This document shows, piece by piece, positions 10,001 through 18,888 of a stretch of 64,000 nt of DNA. This DNA is from Mesobacillus jeotgali (lineage in GTDB: Bacteria > Bacillota > Bacilli > Bacillales > Cytobacillaceae). The translations under genes and the position numbers were made by a program. The stretch covers positions 434,001 through 498,000 of the forward strand of contig NZ_FVZC01000008.1 of assembly GCF_900166585.1 (NCBI RefSeq), read 5' to 3'. The notes beneath the pieces were generated by a model. The model was not told the origin of the DNA. It did not search any database and saw only the letters and a program-made list of their open reading frames with translations. Every line of letters begins with the position of its first letter. Positions within the stretch are counted from its first letter, which is position 1.

Positions 10001-10124
10001 TCCTGGAACGCACCAGTATGCGACAGATATAGGTTGGGCAGTTAAACAGACTCCTAGAATCTATAATATTTACAGTATGCTAGAAAGTTATTCTTTGATT
10101 TTTGATGTTCCAAGATACAGATAA
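7092..10124 (+). CDS. Secreted five-repeat PA14-like glucosaminidase (LytD-like autolysin)
   Basis: About 1,000 residues. A hydrophobic signal peptide ends near AKAAEGDW-like sequence (VKAAEGDW, residues 46-53). Five repeats of about 120 residues follow at roughly 53-172, 181-300, 309-425, 438-550 and 559-678, each holding GSGSP or GHGSP, ADDGxRxYVDG and YYxxKWSA; these look like PA14-type carbohydrate-binding modules. An SH3-like segment precedes a C-terminal GH73-type domain with HALHETGNG (catalytic Glu near residue 860) and YGIGAFDRCPLECGS. It should cut the glycan strands of peptidoglycan at the wall. There is no ATG: the frame opens with TTG 7092, but the GGAGGAG at 7131-7137 lies inside it and points to ATT 7146 as the real start. 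Confidence 0.87.
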   Translation: MKEFRIIIENYEKGGEFAINFRQLNNPLFSLFFLILLAFGFSGNDVKAAEGDWTASFYPNMTRSGTPITKTYSNLNLSWGSGSPDSRIPSDYFSAKISKRVSVSEPGNYRISGVADDGIRIYVDGVRRFDYYTDGVHRFNNEFYLSQGTHVVTILYYERKWSASLQVDLERIQEHISSDNWNVSFYPNFSLSGTPITRSVGDLNYYWGHGSPSPYIPTDYFTAKASKRVSVREPGKYRIKGLADDGARIYVDGKRRFDYWTDGIHRFNNEIYLTEGTHVITIVYYERKWSAALDVDVEKVEEQPPTDSWKATYYPTVNFVGTPVVRSANELDFYWGSGSPASGIPTDNFSAVYERKLVLDSPRTFKLSGLADDGIRVYIDGIKHLDLWADGVNRFNKDISLTAGTHIVKVEYYDHKWSAAIDLDLQDITPVNVPPGYWKATLYPSADLTGTPVNAAYQDLNFYWGSGSPHVNIPSDNFSGVFEKTITVAQSGNYRFVGKADDGVRVYVDGVKKIDLWRDGVQTINTPIPLSAGNHQVRVEYYDRKWSAALDLQLIEDFWDAKFYPNSSLSGTPVNLAYNELNLAWGAGSPHTSIPVDEFSGVLEKQVFIDKAGKYSLTGKADDGIRIYVDGVKQLDLWKDGVNEFNHNINLSQGLHTIKVEYYDRKYSATLVMDLKEVTIRKVTTYTQYDVTYTEALNRQIGVSQTDKRYDAYVRSDALIVDAATPNVGYVNGAGWNVRGVPVDGWVLGKLNDKEKVTIYSKAKQSDGYDWYKIYYNRTWVNPSPTDISYYLNPNTFALGSSQSYQFIKLSQPADSDPTEVNQKVLTNKGVLSGKASVFLQAGRSYSVNEIYLISHALHETGNGTSRLATGVKVNQKRDANGNVMIDPATGEKEIVVLDPSATSYEAIVFNMYGIGAFDRCPLECGSRKAFNEGWTSVDKAIIGGAQFVAEKYVHVGQDTLYKMKFNPANPGTHQYATDIGWAVKQTPRIYNIYSMLESYSLIFDVPRYR

Positions 10125-10133
10125 TGCTTCTTT

Positions 10134-10167
10134 GCATGATAGAGTTTTCTCTATCATGCTTTTTTTA
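10134..10167 (+). terminator. Terminator of the glucosaminidase gene
   Basis: GCATGATAGAG and CTCTATCATGC form a perfect 11-bp stem around TTTT, followed by seven T. Confidence 0.92.
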
Positions 10168-10243
10168 TTTATATCCGTTTCACTGTAATTGTAAACCGCT
10201 AAATTAATTACTTAGCATGGAATGGTATGTCATTTTCGTTTCC

Positions 10244-10272
10244 TTGAAAAAGAAAATAAAACAGTGTATAGT
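10244..10272 (+). promoter_or_regulatory. SigA-type promoter of the tarIJ operon
   Basis: TTGAAA, 17 bases, TATAGT. The leader of about 100 bases holds a small hairpin (AGTCTG with CAGACT, around 10293-10307) of unknown role. Confidence 0.7.
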
Positions 10273-10380
10273 TTTAAATGAGTTTTTATGTCAAAGTCTG
10301 TCGCAGACTGACGTTCATATTTTTATCTAAATTCAGAAACGTTAGGCATTTTAAATTAAATAAGGAAAGAGGTTAGGAAT

Positions 10381-11094
10381 GTGATTTATGCAGAAATTCT
10401 CGCGGGCGGAAAAGGTACACGCATGGGAAACATCAATATGCCAAAGCAATTCTTAACATTGAATACTAGGCCTATCATTATTCATACGATTGAAAAATTT
10501 TTGCTGAATGACCGGTTTGATAAAATAATTGTCGTATCTCCTAAGGAATGGATCAACCATACAAAAGATATCATTAAAAAACATATTGGTCCTAATGACC
10601 ATATTGTGGTTGTACAAGGTGGCAACGACAGAAATGAATCAATCATGAGTGGAATCCGCTATATAGAGTCTACCTTTGGACTTGAAGATGATGATGTAAT
10701 TGTTACTCATGATTCTGTACGTCCTTTTTTAACACATAGGATTATTGATGAAAACATCGACGCTGCCCTCGAATATGGAGCAGTCGATACGGTGATTGAG
10801 GCAATCGATACGATCATTCAATCTGAAGATGGCGAAGTGATTTCAAATATTCCGGTCAGGGATCAAATGTATCAAGGTCAAACTCCTCAAAGCTTTAACA
10901 TTAAAACATTGGTCGGACATTACGATTCTCTTTCTAAAGAGCAAAAGGAAATCTTAACGGATGCTTGCAAGATCTGTGCTCTTAAGGGAGAAAAGGTTAA
11001 GCTGGTTAAGGGAGAAGTGTTTAATATAAAGGTAACTACTCCGTATGACTTAAAAGTAGCCAATGCTATTTTACAGGAGCGGATCTCACAATGA
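10381..11094 (+). CDS. tarI: D-ribitol-5-phosphate cytidylyltransferase
   Basis: 237 residues of the IspD/TarI family. The nucleotide-binding motif [10 protein letters not shown] is at about residues 7-16, with HDSVRPF and the QTPQSF block further on. TarI makes CDP-ribitol from CTP and ribitol 5-phosphate for ribitol teichoic acid. Assignment to TarI over IspD rests on the partner gene: the last four bases overlap the start of a TarJ dehydrogenase. The start is a GTG nine bases after AAGGAAAGAGG; the ATG two bases earlier is out of frame and meets a stop at once. Confidence 0.88.
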   Translation: MIYAEILAGGKGTRMGNINMPKQFLTLNTRPIIIHTIEKFLLNDRFDKIIVVSPKEWINHTKDIIKKHIGPNDHIVVVQGGNDRNESIMSGIRYIESTFGLEDDDVIVTHDSVRPFLTHRIIDENIDAALEYGAVDTVIEAIDTIIQSEDGEVISNIPVRDQMYQGQTPQSFNIKTLVGHYDSLSKEQKEILTDACKICALKGEKVKLVKGEVFNIKVTTPYDLKVANAILQERISQ

Positions 11095-12116
11095 TAAACC
11101 AAGTTTATAGACTCGTTTCTCCGCGCCAGTTTGAAGTCACATATAAAGATCGTTCGCTGCAATCCGACCGTGTTGTTGTGCGACCGACACATTTATCTAT
11201 TTGCGCAGCTGACCAGCGTTATTATACAGGTACTCGAGGAAAAGAGGCACTAGCCAAAAAACTTCCTATGGCTTTAATTCATGAGGGAATTGGAAAAATT
11301 GTATATGATCCTAATGGTGAATATAAACCTGGAACGCCTGTTGTATTAGTTCCTAATACCCCTATGGAGCAAGATGAGATCATCGGAGAGAACTATCTGC
11401 GGTCCAGCAAGTTTAGATCTAGTGGCTATGATGGTTTCATGCAGGATTATGTATTCATGAAGAGGGACAGGATCGTTACTTTACCAGAGGATTTGGATCC
11501 GCATGTAGCTGCGTTCATCGAGTTAATTACAATCAGCATGCATTCGCTGATTCGCTTTGAAGCAAAGGCCCACTCCCGCCGAAATGTCTTTGGGGTATGG
11601 GGAGATGGAAATCTTGGATATATTACATCGCTCATCTTAAAGAAGCGTTACCCAGAAAGTAAGGTTATGATTTTCGGTAAAACTCCTTACAAGATGGAAC
11701 ACTTTTCTTTTATAGATGAAGCGCATCAAATCAATGAAATCCCAGACGACCTGCGTATTGACCATGCGTTTGAATGTGCGGGCGGAATTGGAAGCCAGTA
11801 CGCTATTAATCAAATTATTGATTATATCCATCCCGAAGGGTCAATCTCGATTTTAGGTGTTTCGGAATATCCAGTAGAGATCAATACGCGGATGATCCTG
11901 GAGAAGGGGTTAACTGTGATTGGCAGCAGCAGAAGCGGACGAGCAGACTTCCAGAACACTGTTGATTTCATGAGGGAGCATCCAGAAGTGGTTGAATATT
12001 TATCTACCCTGGTGGGATCAGTTCATGAGGTAAGAACCATTCAGGATATCATTGATGCATTCGAAAAAGACTTAACTACTTCATGGGGCAAAACAGTAAT
12101 GGAGTGGAAGATTTAA
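11091..12116 (+). CDS. tarJ: Ribulose-5-phosphate reductase (CDP-ribitol pathway)
   Basis: 341 residues, a medium-chain dehydrogenase. [11 protein letters not shown] near the N-terminus, the HEGIGKI region and the glycine-rich [10 protein letters not shown] nucleotide-binding segment fit TarJ, which reduces ribulose 5-phosphate to ribitol 5-phosphate with NADPH. TarI and TarJ act as a pair, and here they overlap by four bases (ATGA), so they are translationally coupled. Their presence indicates that the wall polymer contains ribitol phosphate. Confidence 0.88.
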   Translation: MINQVYRLVSPRQFEVTYKDRSLQSDRVVVRPTHLSICAADQRYYTGTRGKEALAKKLPMALIHEGIGKIVYDPNGEYKPGTPVVLVPNTPMEQDEIIGENYLRSSKFRSSGYDGFMQDYVFMKRDRIVTLPEDLDPHVAAFIELITISMHSLIRFEAKAHSRRNVFGVWGDGNLGYITSLILKKRYPESKVMIFGKTPYKMEHFSFIDEAHQINEIPDDLRIDHAFECAGGIGSQYAINQIIDYIHPEGSISILGVSEYPVEINTRMILEKGLTVIGSSRSGRADFQNTVDFMREHPEVVEYLSTLVGSVHEVRTIQDIIDAFEKDLTTSWGKTVMEWKI

Positions 12117-12152
12117 TAATGGTGGTCATGGAATTGAAAGGCAGGCTCAAGG

Positions 12153-13316
12153 ATGAAAACCTTAAGGTATTTGCCAACTATACTTGTAAAATGGCTGGTT
12201 AACACTTCCTTTAGCCTGATCAGCCTTTTCTTTAAGGTAAAAGTGAAAAAAGTGACATTTGCTTCATATCGAGATACAGAATTGAAAGGGAACTTGGCCT
12301 TTATTTATCGAGAGGTAAATGCTAAGTATCCTGATTATGATATACACTTTTTATTTAAAAAGTTAGACAGCTCCAGAATAGGCAAGCTTAACTATCTTCT
12401 TCACATGTTAAAGGCCAGCTACCACCTTGCCACCTCAAGATATTTTATAATTGATGATTTCTACTTCCCTGTGTATGCAATTAACCCGCGTAAAGGAACC
12501 GATATCATACAGTTATGGCATGCAGCAGGTGCTTTTAAAAAGTTTGGTCTTAGTACCACTGATAAACCGTTCGGCCCAAGTACAGATTATTTGAAACACC
12601 TTAAGATCCATTCAAACTACTCAAAGGCTTATGTAAGTTCAAAGGAAGTTGTTCCTTTCTATGCAGAAGCATTTGATATGCCGAGCGAGAATATCTATTC
12701 TCTTGGGATACCCAGGACAGACTACTTTTTTATGGAAGATGTGCATAGTCAGCTAAAGGACAGCTTTTATAAAACATATCCGGATTTGAAGGAAAAAAAG
12801 CTAATTTTATATGCTCCCACTTTTCGGGGAAAGAGCCACTATCAAGACCAATTTGAGCTACCCTTGGATTTTAAAAAAATGAAACAAATTCTCAGCGATG
12901 AGTATGCTCTGATTGTTCATCTTCATCCTTACATGAAAGGTCACTTGCCTGATCAAACGGGACTTGAAAAATTTGTATATCATATTCAAGGTGACTATAA
13001 GATTGAAGAACTGCTAGTTATGTCAGATCTGTTAATTACAGACTATTCCTCTGTGATTTTTGATTACAGTCTTCTTTGCAGGCCAGTTGCATTTATAGCC
13101 GATGATTTAGAAGAATACAAAGCAGAAAGAGACTTTTATTTTCCATTCGAAAGCTTTATTCCCGGTCCTTTTTTCACTGAGTCCGAATCACTTTCTAGGT
13201 GGATCAATAAAGGTGAATTCGATATACAGGCAGTCGTTGGCTTTAGGAATCGTTTCTTTGATTATCATGATGGACAATCAAGCAAGAGAATTGTTGAGCA
13301 TTTTATGAATAGCTGA
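12153..13316 (+). CDS. CDP-glycerol/CDP-ribitol polyol-phosphate transferase (TagF/TarL family), copy 1
   Basis: 387 residues of the glyphos_transf family. It shows HLATSRYFIIDDFY, the LWHAAGAFKKFG block, GIPRTDYFF, a YAPTFRG motif, an HLHPYMKGH segment and TDYSSVIFDYSLL, the binding and catalytic motifs seen in TagF/TarF/TarL proteins. The N-terminus is short with an amphipathic membrane-association stretch. It would add glycerol- or ribitol-phosphate to the lipid-linked WTA chain on the inner membrane face. Whether it is TarF, TarK or TarL cannot be decided from motifs. It lies 36 bases after tarJ and ends at a terminator. Confidence 0.85.
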   Translation: MKTLRYLPTILVKWLVNTSFSLISLFFKVKVKKVTFASYRDTELKGNLAFIYREVNAKYPDYDIHFLFKKLDSSRIGKLNYLLHMLKASYHLATSRYFIIDDFYFPVYAINPRKGTDIIQLWHAAGAFKKFGLSTTDKPFGPSTDYLKHLKIHSNYSKAYVSSKEVVPFYAEAFDMPSENIYSLGIPRTDYFFMEDVHSQLKDSFYKTYPDLKEKKLILYAPTFRGKSHYQDQFELPLDFKKMKQILSDEYALIVHLHPYMKGHLPDQTGLEKFVYHIQGDYKIEELLVMSDLLITDYSSVIFDYSLLCRPVAFIADDLEEYKAERDFYFPFESFIPGPFFTESESLSRWINKGEFDIQAVVGFRNRFFDYHDGQSSKRIVEHFMNS

Positions 13317-13324
13317 TCAGCTGC

Positions 13325-13350
13325 AAAGGGGATTATAAATTCCCTTTTTT
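13325..13350 (+). terminator. Terminator after transferase copy 1
   Basis: AAAGGGGAT pairs with ATTCCCTTT and is followed by a T-run. It probably causes partial termination, since a related gene starts 30 bases later. Confidence 0.6.
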
Positions 13351-13378
13351 CATTATTTAGGACAAATGGGGAAGACTA

Positions 13379-14569
13379 ATGGGAAAAATAAAGCAAAAAC
13401 TCATTAATAGTATAGAGGTACTTAGGAGGAATAGAGGTTCTATTTTCTATCGCCTATTTTATACAAAGGGTTTTAGGTTATTATATAAGATGTTCTGTTT
13501 AATGCCTTTGGACACACGAAAAATAATATTTGCTTCTGATAGCCGGACAGATATGAGCGGGAATTTTCAGTTTGTTTATAACGAACTGCTTAATAGCAAA
13601 AAGAAATACAAATATCAGTTTATGCTAAAAGGCGGAACAGCTGCGCGAAAATCTTATAAGGAAATTATTTTACTTGCCTATCACTTGGCTACATCAAAGT
13701 TTATCCTGCTGGATGATTTTTATCCAATGGTCTATCCGTTAAGAATCAGACAGGGTGCAGAGCTGGTTCAGCTCTGGCATGCAGTAGGTGCCTTTAAGAC
13801 GTTTGGGTACAGTAGAGTAGGTTTGCCAGGTGGGCCATCAGCTGATTCATTGAACCACCGAAATTATACTAAAGCGATTGTAAGTTCGAGAAATGTAGCA
13901 GAACATTATGCTGAGGGATTTGGAATTAGTATAGATAAAGTTGTCGCGACTGGAATTCCACGAACAGATATCTTCTTTGATGAGCTTCATAAAAAAAGAA
14001 CTAGAGAACGATTATATGAAAAATACCCATTCTTAAAGGGAAAAAAAGTGATTATGTTTGCTCCAACCTTTCGTGGGCCTGGACAGCAAACAGCATATTA
14101 TCCGATTGAAGAGCTGAATCTCGACAAACTTTATGATGCTTTGAAGGATGACTACGTTTTTCTTGTTAAAATGCATCCCTTTGTTAAAAACTTTTGGAAT
14201 GTTCCTGATGAGTACAGTAAATTTTTCTATGACTTTTCATCATACCGGGAGATTAATGATTTATTGTTTATAACGGATATTTTGGTTACTGATTATTCTT
14301 CGGTTTGTTTTGAATTTGCTTTGCTTAATAAACCAATGGTCTTTTTTGCGCCTGATGTCGAGGAGTATATCGCCTCAAGAGATTTCTATTATAATTATTT
14401 TTCATTTATCCCCGGCCCGCTGGCCAGAACAGATGAAGAGTTGATTTCAATTATTACTGAAGAGAACTTTGAAGAGCAGAAACTTCAATCGTTTATCGAA
14501 TATTTTTATGACCATCTTGATGGGAAATCCAGCGAAAGAGTGGTCAACAGCTTAATCATTAATAAATAG
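13379..14569 (+). CDS. CDP-glycerol/CDP-ribitol polyol-phosphate transferase (TagF/TarL family), copy 2
   Basis: 396 residues with the same motif series as its neighbour: HLATSKFILLDDFY, QLWHAVGAFKTFG, GIPRTDIFF, FAPTFRG, KMHPFVKN, TDYSSVCFEFALL and the C-terminal HLDGKSSERV. The two proteins clearly share ancestry but differ throughout, so this is an old duplication with likely separate tasks (for example priming and elongation). No own promoter is obvious, so it is probably read through from tarI. Exact donor (CDP-glycerol or CDP-ribitol) unknown. Confidence 0.85.
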   Translation: MGKIKQKLINSIEVLRRNRGSIFYRLFYTKGFRLLYKMFCLMPLDTRKIIFASDSRTDMSGNFQFVYNELLNSKKKYKYQFMLKGGTAARKSYKEIILLAYHLATSKFILLDDFYPMVYPLRIRQGAELVQLWHAVGAFKTFGYSRVGLPGGPSADSLNHRNYTKAIVSSRNVAEHYAEGFGISIDKVVATGIPRTDIFFDELHKKRTRERLYEKYPFLKGKKVIMFAPTFRGPGQQTAYYPIEELNLDKLYDALKDDYVFLVKMHPFVKNFWNVPDEYSKFFYDFSSYREINDLLFITDILVTDYSSVCFEFALLNKPMVFFAPDVEEYIASRDFYYNYFSFIPGPLARTDEELISIITEENFEEQKLQSFIEYFYDHLDGKSSERVVNSLIINK

Positions 14570-14626
14570 CATTTTATACTGCTTAAGCAAAACTCTGTAA
14601 ATTGGTTAAAAGAGGAGTAAGTCCAG

Positions 14627-16906
14627 ATGAAACTTCAAGATATAAAAGTAAGTGTAATCACACCTGTGTATAACGTAGAGGATTATCTCGAGGAAACATT
14701 GGATTCACTTGTAAATCAAACGTGTAAAAATATCGAGATTATCATGGTTGATGATGGATCAAGTGACCGGAGTCCAGAGATAATTGAGAAATATACCAAG
14801 CTATACGATAATATAGTCTTTATCAAACAAGAGAACTCTGGACCGGGTGCAGCCAGAAATAATGGGCTGGATGTAGCGAGGGGGGAGTTCGTTAGTTTTG
14901 TTGATTCTGATGATCTGCTGCCGCTTGATGCTTTGGAAACTATGTATAATGCTGCAATCGAGCAGGAAGCAGATATTGTTACCGGTGCTTCTCTAAGCTT
15001 TAATAGTAAAGAGACTTGGTTTATTGGCAGTCATTTGAATAATGGGGTGTACCGTCCGGGAGAAAAAAATCTCATTGCCAATCAAGAACTATTGTATTCC
15101 CTTGGACCGTGCAATAAGTTATATCGTCGTACATTAATACAGGATATTCGTTTCCCATTGGATATCAAAGTGACCGAAGATCAGCCGTTCGTCATTGAAG
15201 CATATCTAAGGGCAAGAAAAATGTTTACGGTTGATAAAATTATTTATAACTATCGCTCAAGAGAGACAGAAACGAATATTTCCTTATCACAAACGGTAAG
15301 AGTCAAGTCAGTAAAAGTTCTTTCTGACATTTTTAAAAGCCTTAAGCTTTCAGACCAGCTTTGGGACAAATATATCGAAAATAAAGAAGCAAGATTCGCG
15401 GTTAAAACAAGTTATTATCAGCGTATTGTCCTTGCTGATATTTGGCCTGCTGTAAGAAGTGCACTCAATAGCAAAAAATGTGATGTCCAGGTAAAATCCT
15501 TTAAAATGGTCCTGGAATGGGCAAAAGAAATGGATATACATTTATTCAATAGTGTGACCGAACTTCACCGTGTCATGACCTATGAAATTGCTGATCGGTT
15601 TTTAAGCTTGTGCAAGGAATCCCAAAAGCTTTATTTAGAATGGCTAAAGGTGGCTTTCGCGAAATTCAATCCGGGTTCTTTGCATCAGCTGGAAATCTCC
15701 AGAAAAAAGGCCGTTTTCCTTGCAACAAAGAAGTCAGCTAAAAAGAATAGCCTTATGCCGATAAGGACTTTTCTATTAAAGCGAAAAATTAAAAAGGTAA
15801 GAACATTGGGCAGAATGGCTGTTGCTCGCCGTATCGTCCTGCCATTAGCAGGATTGCTGCCCCAAAAGAAAAAGATTACGTTTGCCAGTAATAAGTTTCC
15901 TGTGCTGGCAGATTCTTTCCTGGAGATTTATAAACAGCTAGTAGAACTGCGACCAGGTTATGAAATAAAAGGACACTTAAAGAAAAAGAAGACTTTTAAG
16001 GATTTTTGCCGACTTTACTATGATATGGCGACCTCAGAGTACGTAATCCTTGATGACTACTATCGTCATTTGTATAAACTGAAACTTCCGAAACGTACTG
16101 AAGTTATACAAATATGGCATGCTGCCGGTGCTTTTAAGAAATTTGGCCACAGTGCAGTTGGCTATTTGGAGAGTAATACTCGAGAGTTTGAAAACCAGGC
16201 TCATCAATCTTATACGAAAGCTGTCGTCACAAGCCAGGAAATAGTTCCGCACTATGCTGAGGCGTTCAATATGCCGGAAAAAGACATTTATCCTCTTGGA
16301 TTGGCACGTACCGACTTTTTCTTTAATAAAGATGCTCTTGAGTACAATCGGGAAAAGTATTATGGCACCTACAGCAAATTGCGAGGGAAGAAGGTTATTA
16401 CTTACGCACCTACCTTTAGGGGAGGGCCGGGTAAAAGATCTAATTTCCAAATGAACCTAGATTTAATAGGAATGGCAAAAGAACTAGGGGATGAGTATAT
16501 CCTTGTTTTAAAGCTGCATCCTTCGGTAAATAGAAATGTGAAAATTCCTGAAGAGGCCCAGGAGTTTGTTATTAATATGAGCGCGAATGATATCAGTAAT
16601 GTTTTAGCAATAACCGATATCCTAATCAGTGACTACTCATCGTTGGTGTTCGAGTATGCATTGCTTGAGCGTCCGATGATCTTCTTTGCTTATGATTTAA
16701 AACAGTATTTAGAAGACAGAGGATTTTATTATGAATATACAGATTTCGTTCCAGGTCCGATCGTCTCAACGACAGAAGAAATTATTGAATTGGTCAAGAA
16801 GGATGATTTTGATTTAGAAAAAGTTAAGGAATTTAAAGAGCGCTTCTTTGACCATCTGGACGGACAATCTGCAAAAAGATTTGTGGAAACACTTATAAAA
16901 CCATAA
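14627..16906 (+). CDS. Bifunctional protein: GT2 glycosyltransferase fused to polyol-phosphate transferase
   Basis: 759 residues in two parts. Residues 1 to about 230 are a GT2 domain with VSVITPVYNVEDYLEETL, VDDGSSD, NSGPGAARNNG and the DSDD metal motif. A linker rich in Lys follows. Residues from about 415 to the end repeat the TagF-type domain: IWHAAGAFKKFGH, GLARTDFFF, YAPTFRGG, KLHPSVN, SDYSSLVFEYALL and FDHLDGQSAKRF. The fusion suggests one protein adds both a sugar and a polyol phosphate, as in capsule or WTA chains with sugar in the backbone. It could instead decorate the chain. A strong terminator follows, closing the tarI operon. Confidence 0.87.
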   Translation: MKLQDIKVSVITPVYNVEDYLEETLDSLVNQTCKNIEIIMVDDGSSDRSPEIIEKYTKLYDNIVFIKQENSGPGAARNNGLDVARGEFVSFVDSDDLLPLDALETMYNAAIEQEADIVTGASLSFNSKETWFIGSHLNNGVYRPGEKNLIANQELLYSLGPCNKLYRRTLIQDIRFPLDIKVTEDQPFVIEAYLRARKMFTVDKIIYNYRSRETETNISLSQTVRVKSVKVLSDIFKSLKLSDQLWDKYIENKEARFAVKTSYYQRIVLADIWPAVRSALNSKKCDVQVKSFKMVLEWAKEMDIHLFNSVTELHRVMTYEIADRFLSLCKESQKLYLEWLKVAFAKFNPGSLHQLEISRKKAVFLATKKSAKKNSLMPIRTFLLKRKIKKVRTLGRMAVARRIVLPLAGLLPQKKKITFASNKFPVLADSFLEIYKQLVELRPGYEIKGHLKKKKTFKDFCRLYYDMATSEYVILDDYYRHLYKLKLPKRTEVIQIWHAAGAFKKFGHSAVGYLESNTREFENQAHQSYTKAVVTSQEIVPHYAEAFNMPEKDIYPLGLARTDFFFNKDALEYNREKYYGTYSKLRGKKVITYAPTFRGGPGKRSNFQMNLDLIGMAKELGDEYILVLKLHPSVNRNVKIPEEAQEFVINMSANDISNVLAITDILISDYSSLVFEYALLERPMIFFAYDLKQYLEDRGFYYEYTDFVPGPIVSTTEEIIELVKKDDFDLEKVKEFKERFFDHLDGQSAKRFVETLIKP

Positions 16907-16912
16907 AATAAG

Positions 16913-16939
16913 AATCCTGACTTCGGTCAGGATTTTTAT
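16913..16939 (+). terminator. Terminator of the tarI operon
   Basis: AATCCTGAC and GTCAGGATT form a stem capped by a TTCG tetraloop, followed by a T-run. Confidence 0.92.
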
Positions 16940-16988
16940 TTATTAACGGAATTTGGTTTTAGTGGTAAGCACATTTGCTTAAATGGGT

Positions 16989-17017
16989 TTGAAATAACTA
17001 CTTTTGAGTTATATAAT
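16989..17017 (+). promoter_or_regulatory. SigA-type promoter of tagD-tagB
   Basis: TTGAAA, 17 bases, TATAAT, about 85 bases before tagD. A near-consensus match. Confidence 0.75.
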
Positions 17018-17104
17018 GAAGAATGGGTTAATTTTAAGTTAACCTTTTGTTAATTAATTTACCTGTTACCCGGTTTTTAAAAACTTGGTAAGGAGATGAT
17101 TATA

Positions 17105-17503
17105 ATGAAAAAAGTAATTACTTATGGCACATTTGACCTTTTGCATCCAGGCCATATCAATATATTAAGACGAGCTAAGGAACTCGGCGATTATTTAATC
17201 GTAGGGCTTTCTACTGACGAATTCAATCTGCAGAAGCATAAAGAGGCGTACCACAGCTATGAGGATCGAAAGCTTATTTTAGAAGCTATTCAATATGTTG
17301 ATGAAGTAATTCCCGAGGATAATTGGGACCAAAAAATTAAGGATGTACTTAATCAAGAAGTGGATATTTTTGTGATGGGCGATGATTGGAAAGGCCACTT
17401 TGATTTCTTAAAAGAATTTTGTGATGTGATTTACCTTCCCAGGACTACAGGTATTTCTACCTCGAAAATCAAGTCAGACCTTCAGGAGGTTGGCGATGAT
17501 TAG
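17105..17503 (+). CDS. tagD: Glycerol-3-phosphate cytidylyltransferase
   Basis: 132 residues, the usual length of TagD. The N-terminus carries GTFDLLHPGH, with the HxGH nucleotidyltransferase motif at 14-17, and the C-terminus has RTTGISTSKIK. It makes CDP-glycerol for WTA linkage and priming units. An in-frame ATG three codons upstream touches the AAGGAG ribosome site, so the second ATG is the start. It overlaps tagB by eight bases. Together with tarI it implies a chain using both glycerol and ribitol phosphate, the usual design of ribitol WTA. Confidence 0.95.
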   Translation: MKKVITYGTFDLLHPGHINILRRAKELGDYLIVGLSTDEFNLQKHKEAYHSYEDRKLILEAIQYVDEVIPEDNWDQKIKDVLNQEVDIFVMGDDWKGHFDFLKEFCDVIYLPRTTGISTSKIKSDLQEVGDD

Positions 17504-18704
17504 GGAATTTTCCATCTCAGTATACCTGATTCTTTTTAAATTGATATTTAGTTTTTTTAAGTTATTTCCATTAAAGAATAAAGTAACCTTTGTGGTTAGC
17601 TTTGGGGATAATGCAAAGTATGTTTTAGATGAGTTAAAGAAGGGGAATTCAACATCTGATATAGTGTGCTTATACACCAAGCCTTCTGTAAAATCAATAT
17701 TTGAAGGCTATAGTGACATTGGATTGATCCCATTTGAATCAAAAGATATTTTGAAGACAATCTTATCAATCTATCATTTAGCAACCTCGAAATATATTAT
17801 TATAGATAATTACTATGGCTTTCTGGCAGCAACCGAATTTAAACCAGGTGTTGAATGTGTGCAATTATGGCATGCAGCTGGAGCGGTAAAGAAGTTTGCA
17901 CTGGAAGACCAATCAAATGCTTCAAGGAGCCAGAGAGCGAATGAGCGATTCTTAAAAGTATATAGGAAATTTGATAAGGTCGTTGTTGGCTCGGATGCTA
18001 TGGCGGCTGTTTTTATGAAAGCATTTGGTATTCCTTCAAAAAACATTCTTAGAACAGGCATCCCGAGAACAGACTTTTTCTTTGATAAAAATAAGAAAAA
18101 GCAAGTAATTGAAAAGCTCGAATCAGATAACCCGGATTTAAAATCAAAAAAGGTCCTTCTCTATGCTCCAACCTATCGGGATGGGGAACTAGAAGCGTCG
18201 GATATTAAATTGGATCTTGCAAGAATGCAAAAAGAGCTGGGTGATGATTATATTGTGCTTTTAAGGCTCCATCCAGCAATTAGAAAGACTTTTTCTTATA
18301 ATGATAAGTTTCCCGGTTTTGTATATGATTATTCAGGACCAGACTATGATGTTAACGAATTACTTCTCGTGACAGATATTCTTATTTCAGACTATTCGTC
18401 AATTCCTTATGAATTTGCATTACTCAATAAACCGATGATTTTCTATGCTTACGATTTAGAAGAATACACAAAAAGCAGAGGTTTGTGGGAGAATTATTCC
18501 TCCATGGTTCCAGGTCCTATGGTGAAAGAAACTGCTGACATCATTAAGGTCATTAAAAAGAACCAATTTGACCTGGACTTAGTGAGAGATTTTTCAAAGA
18601 AGTGGAACAAGTATTCAAATGGGAATTCCAGCTTAAATTTAGTAAATTATATCAGCAGTCCAGCGGAAGAAAATTTGCAAAAACGAGAAACTGCTGTACA
18701 ATAA
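17496..18704 (+). CDS. tagB: WTA primase (CDP-glycerol:ManNAc-GlcNAc-PP-undecaprenol glycerophosphotransferase)
   Basis: 402 residues of the glyphos_transf family. The N-terminal part (VTFVVSFGDNAKYVLDELKK, then IIIDNYYG and QLWHAAGAVKKFALED) resembles TagB/TarB more than the other three homologues here. TagB adds the first glycerol phosphate to the lipid-linked disaccharide made by TagO and TagA. Later motifs are GIPRTDFFF, YAPTYRDG and SDYSSIPYEFALL. The ATG at 17496 sits seven bases after AGGAGG; an upstream TTG overlaps that site and is rejected. Coupled to tagD and closed by a terminator. Confidence 0.85.
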   Translation: MIREFSISVYLILFKLIFSFFKLFPLKNKVTFVVSFGDNAKYVLDELKKGNSTSDIVCLYTKPSVKSIFEGYSDIGLIPFESKDILKTILSIYHLATSKYIIIDNYYGFLAATEFKPGVECVQLWHAAGAVKKFALEDQSNASRSQRANERFLKVYRKFDKVVVGSDAMAAVFMKAFGIPSKNILRTGIPRTDFFFDKNKKKQVIEKLESDNPDLKSKKVLLYAPTYRDGELEASDIKLDLARMQKELGDDYIVLLRLHPAIRKTFSYNDKFPGFVYDYSGPDYDVNELLLVTDILISDYSSIPYEFALLNKPMIFYAYDLEEYTKSRGLWENYSSMVPGPMVKETADIIKVIKKNQFDLDLVRDFSKKWNKYSNGNSSLNLVNYISSPAEENLQKRETAVQ

Positions 18705-18748
18705 GTTTGCCCATGGAATTTAATTAAAAAGTGTATGTATCTCCATTC

Positions 18749-18783
18749 CTGCTTCGGAGAATGTCTCTCCGAAGCAGCTTTTT
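18749..18783 (+). terminator. Terminator of tagD-tagB
   Basis: CTGCTTCGGAGA and TCTCCGAAGCAG form a perfect 12-bp stem, followed by a T-run. Confidence 0.92.
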
Positions 18784-18888
18784 GTAGTGAAATGTTATAT
18801 TTATATTACATTGCCATGCACACACAGGATTAATTCAGAAATTGTGTTTATAATATTTTTATTACTATGTTTAGGATGGTCATTTGTT

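Noticed and set aside
16034..16450. 138-codon minus-strand frame in the GT2-TagF fusion gene
   Set aside because: Shadow of the TagF-type domain, which carries all family motifs on the plus strand.
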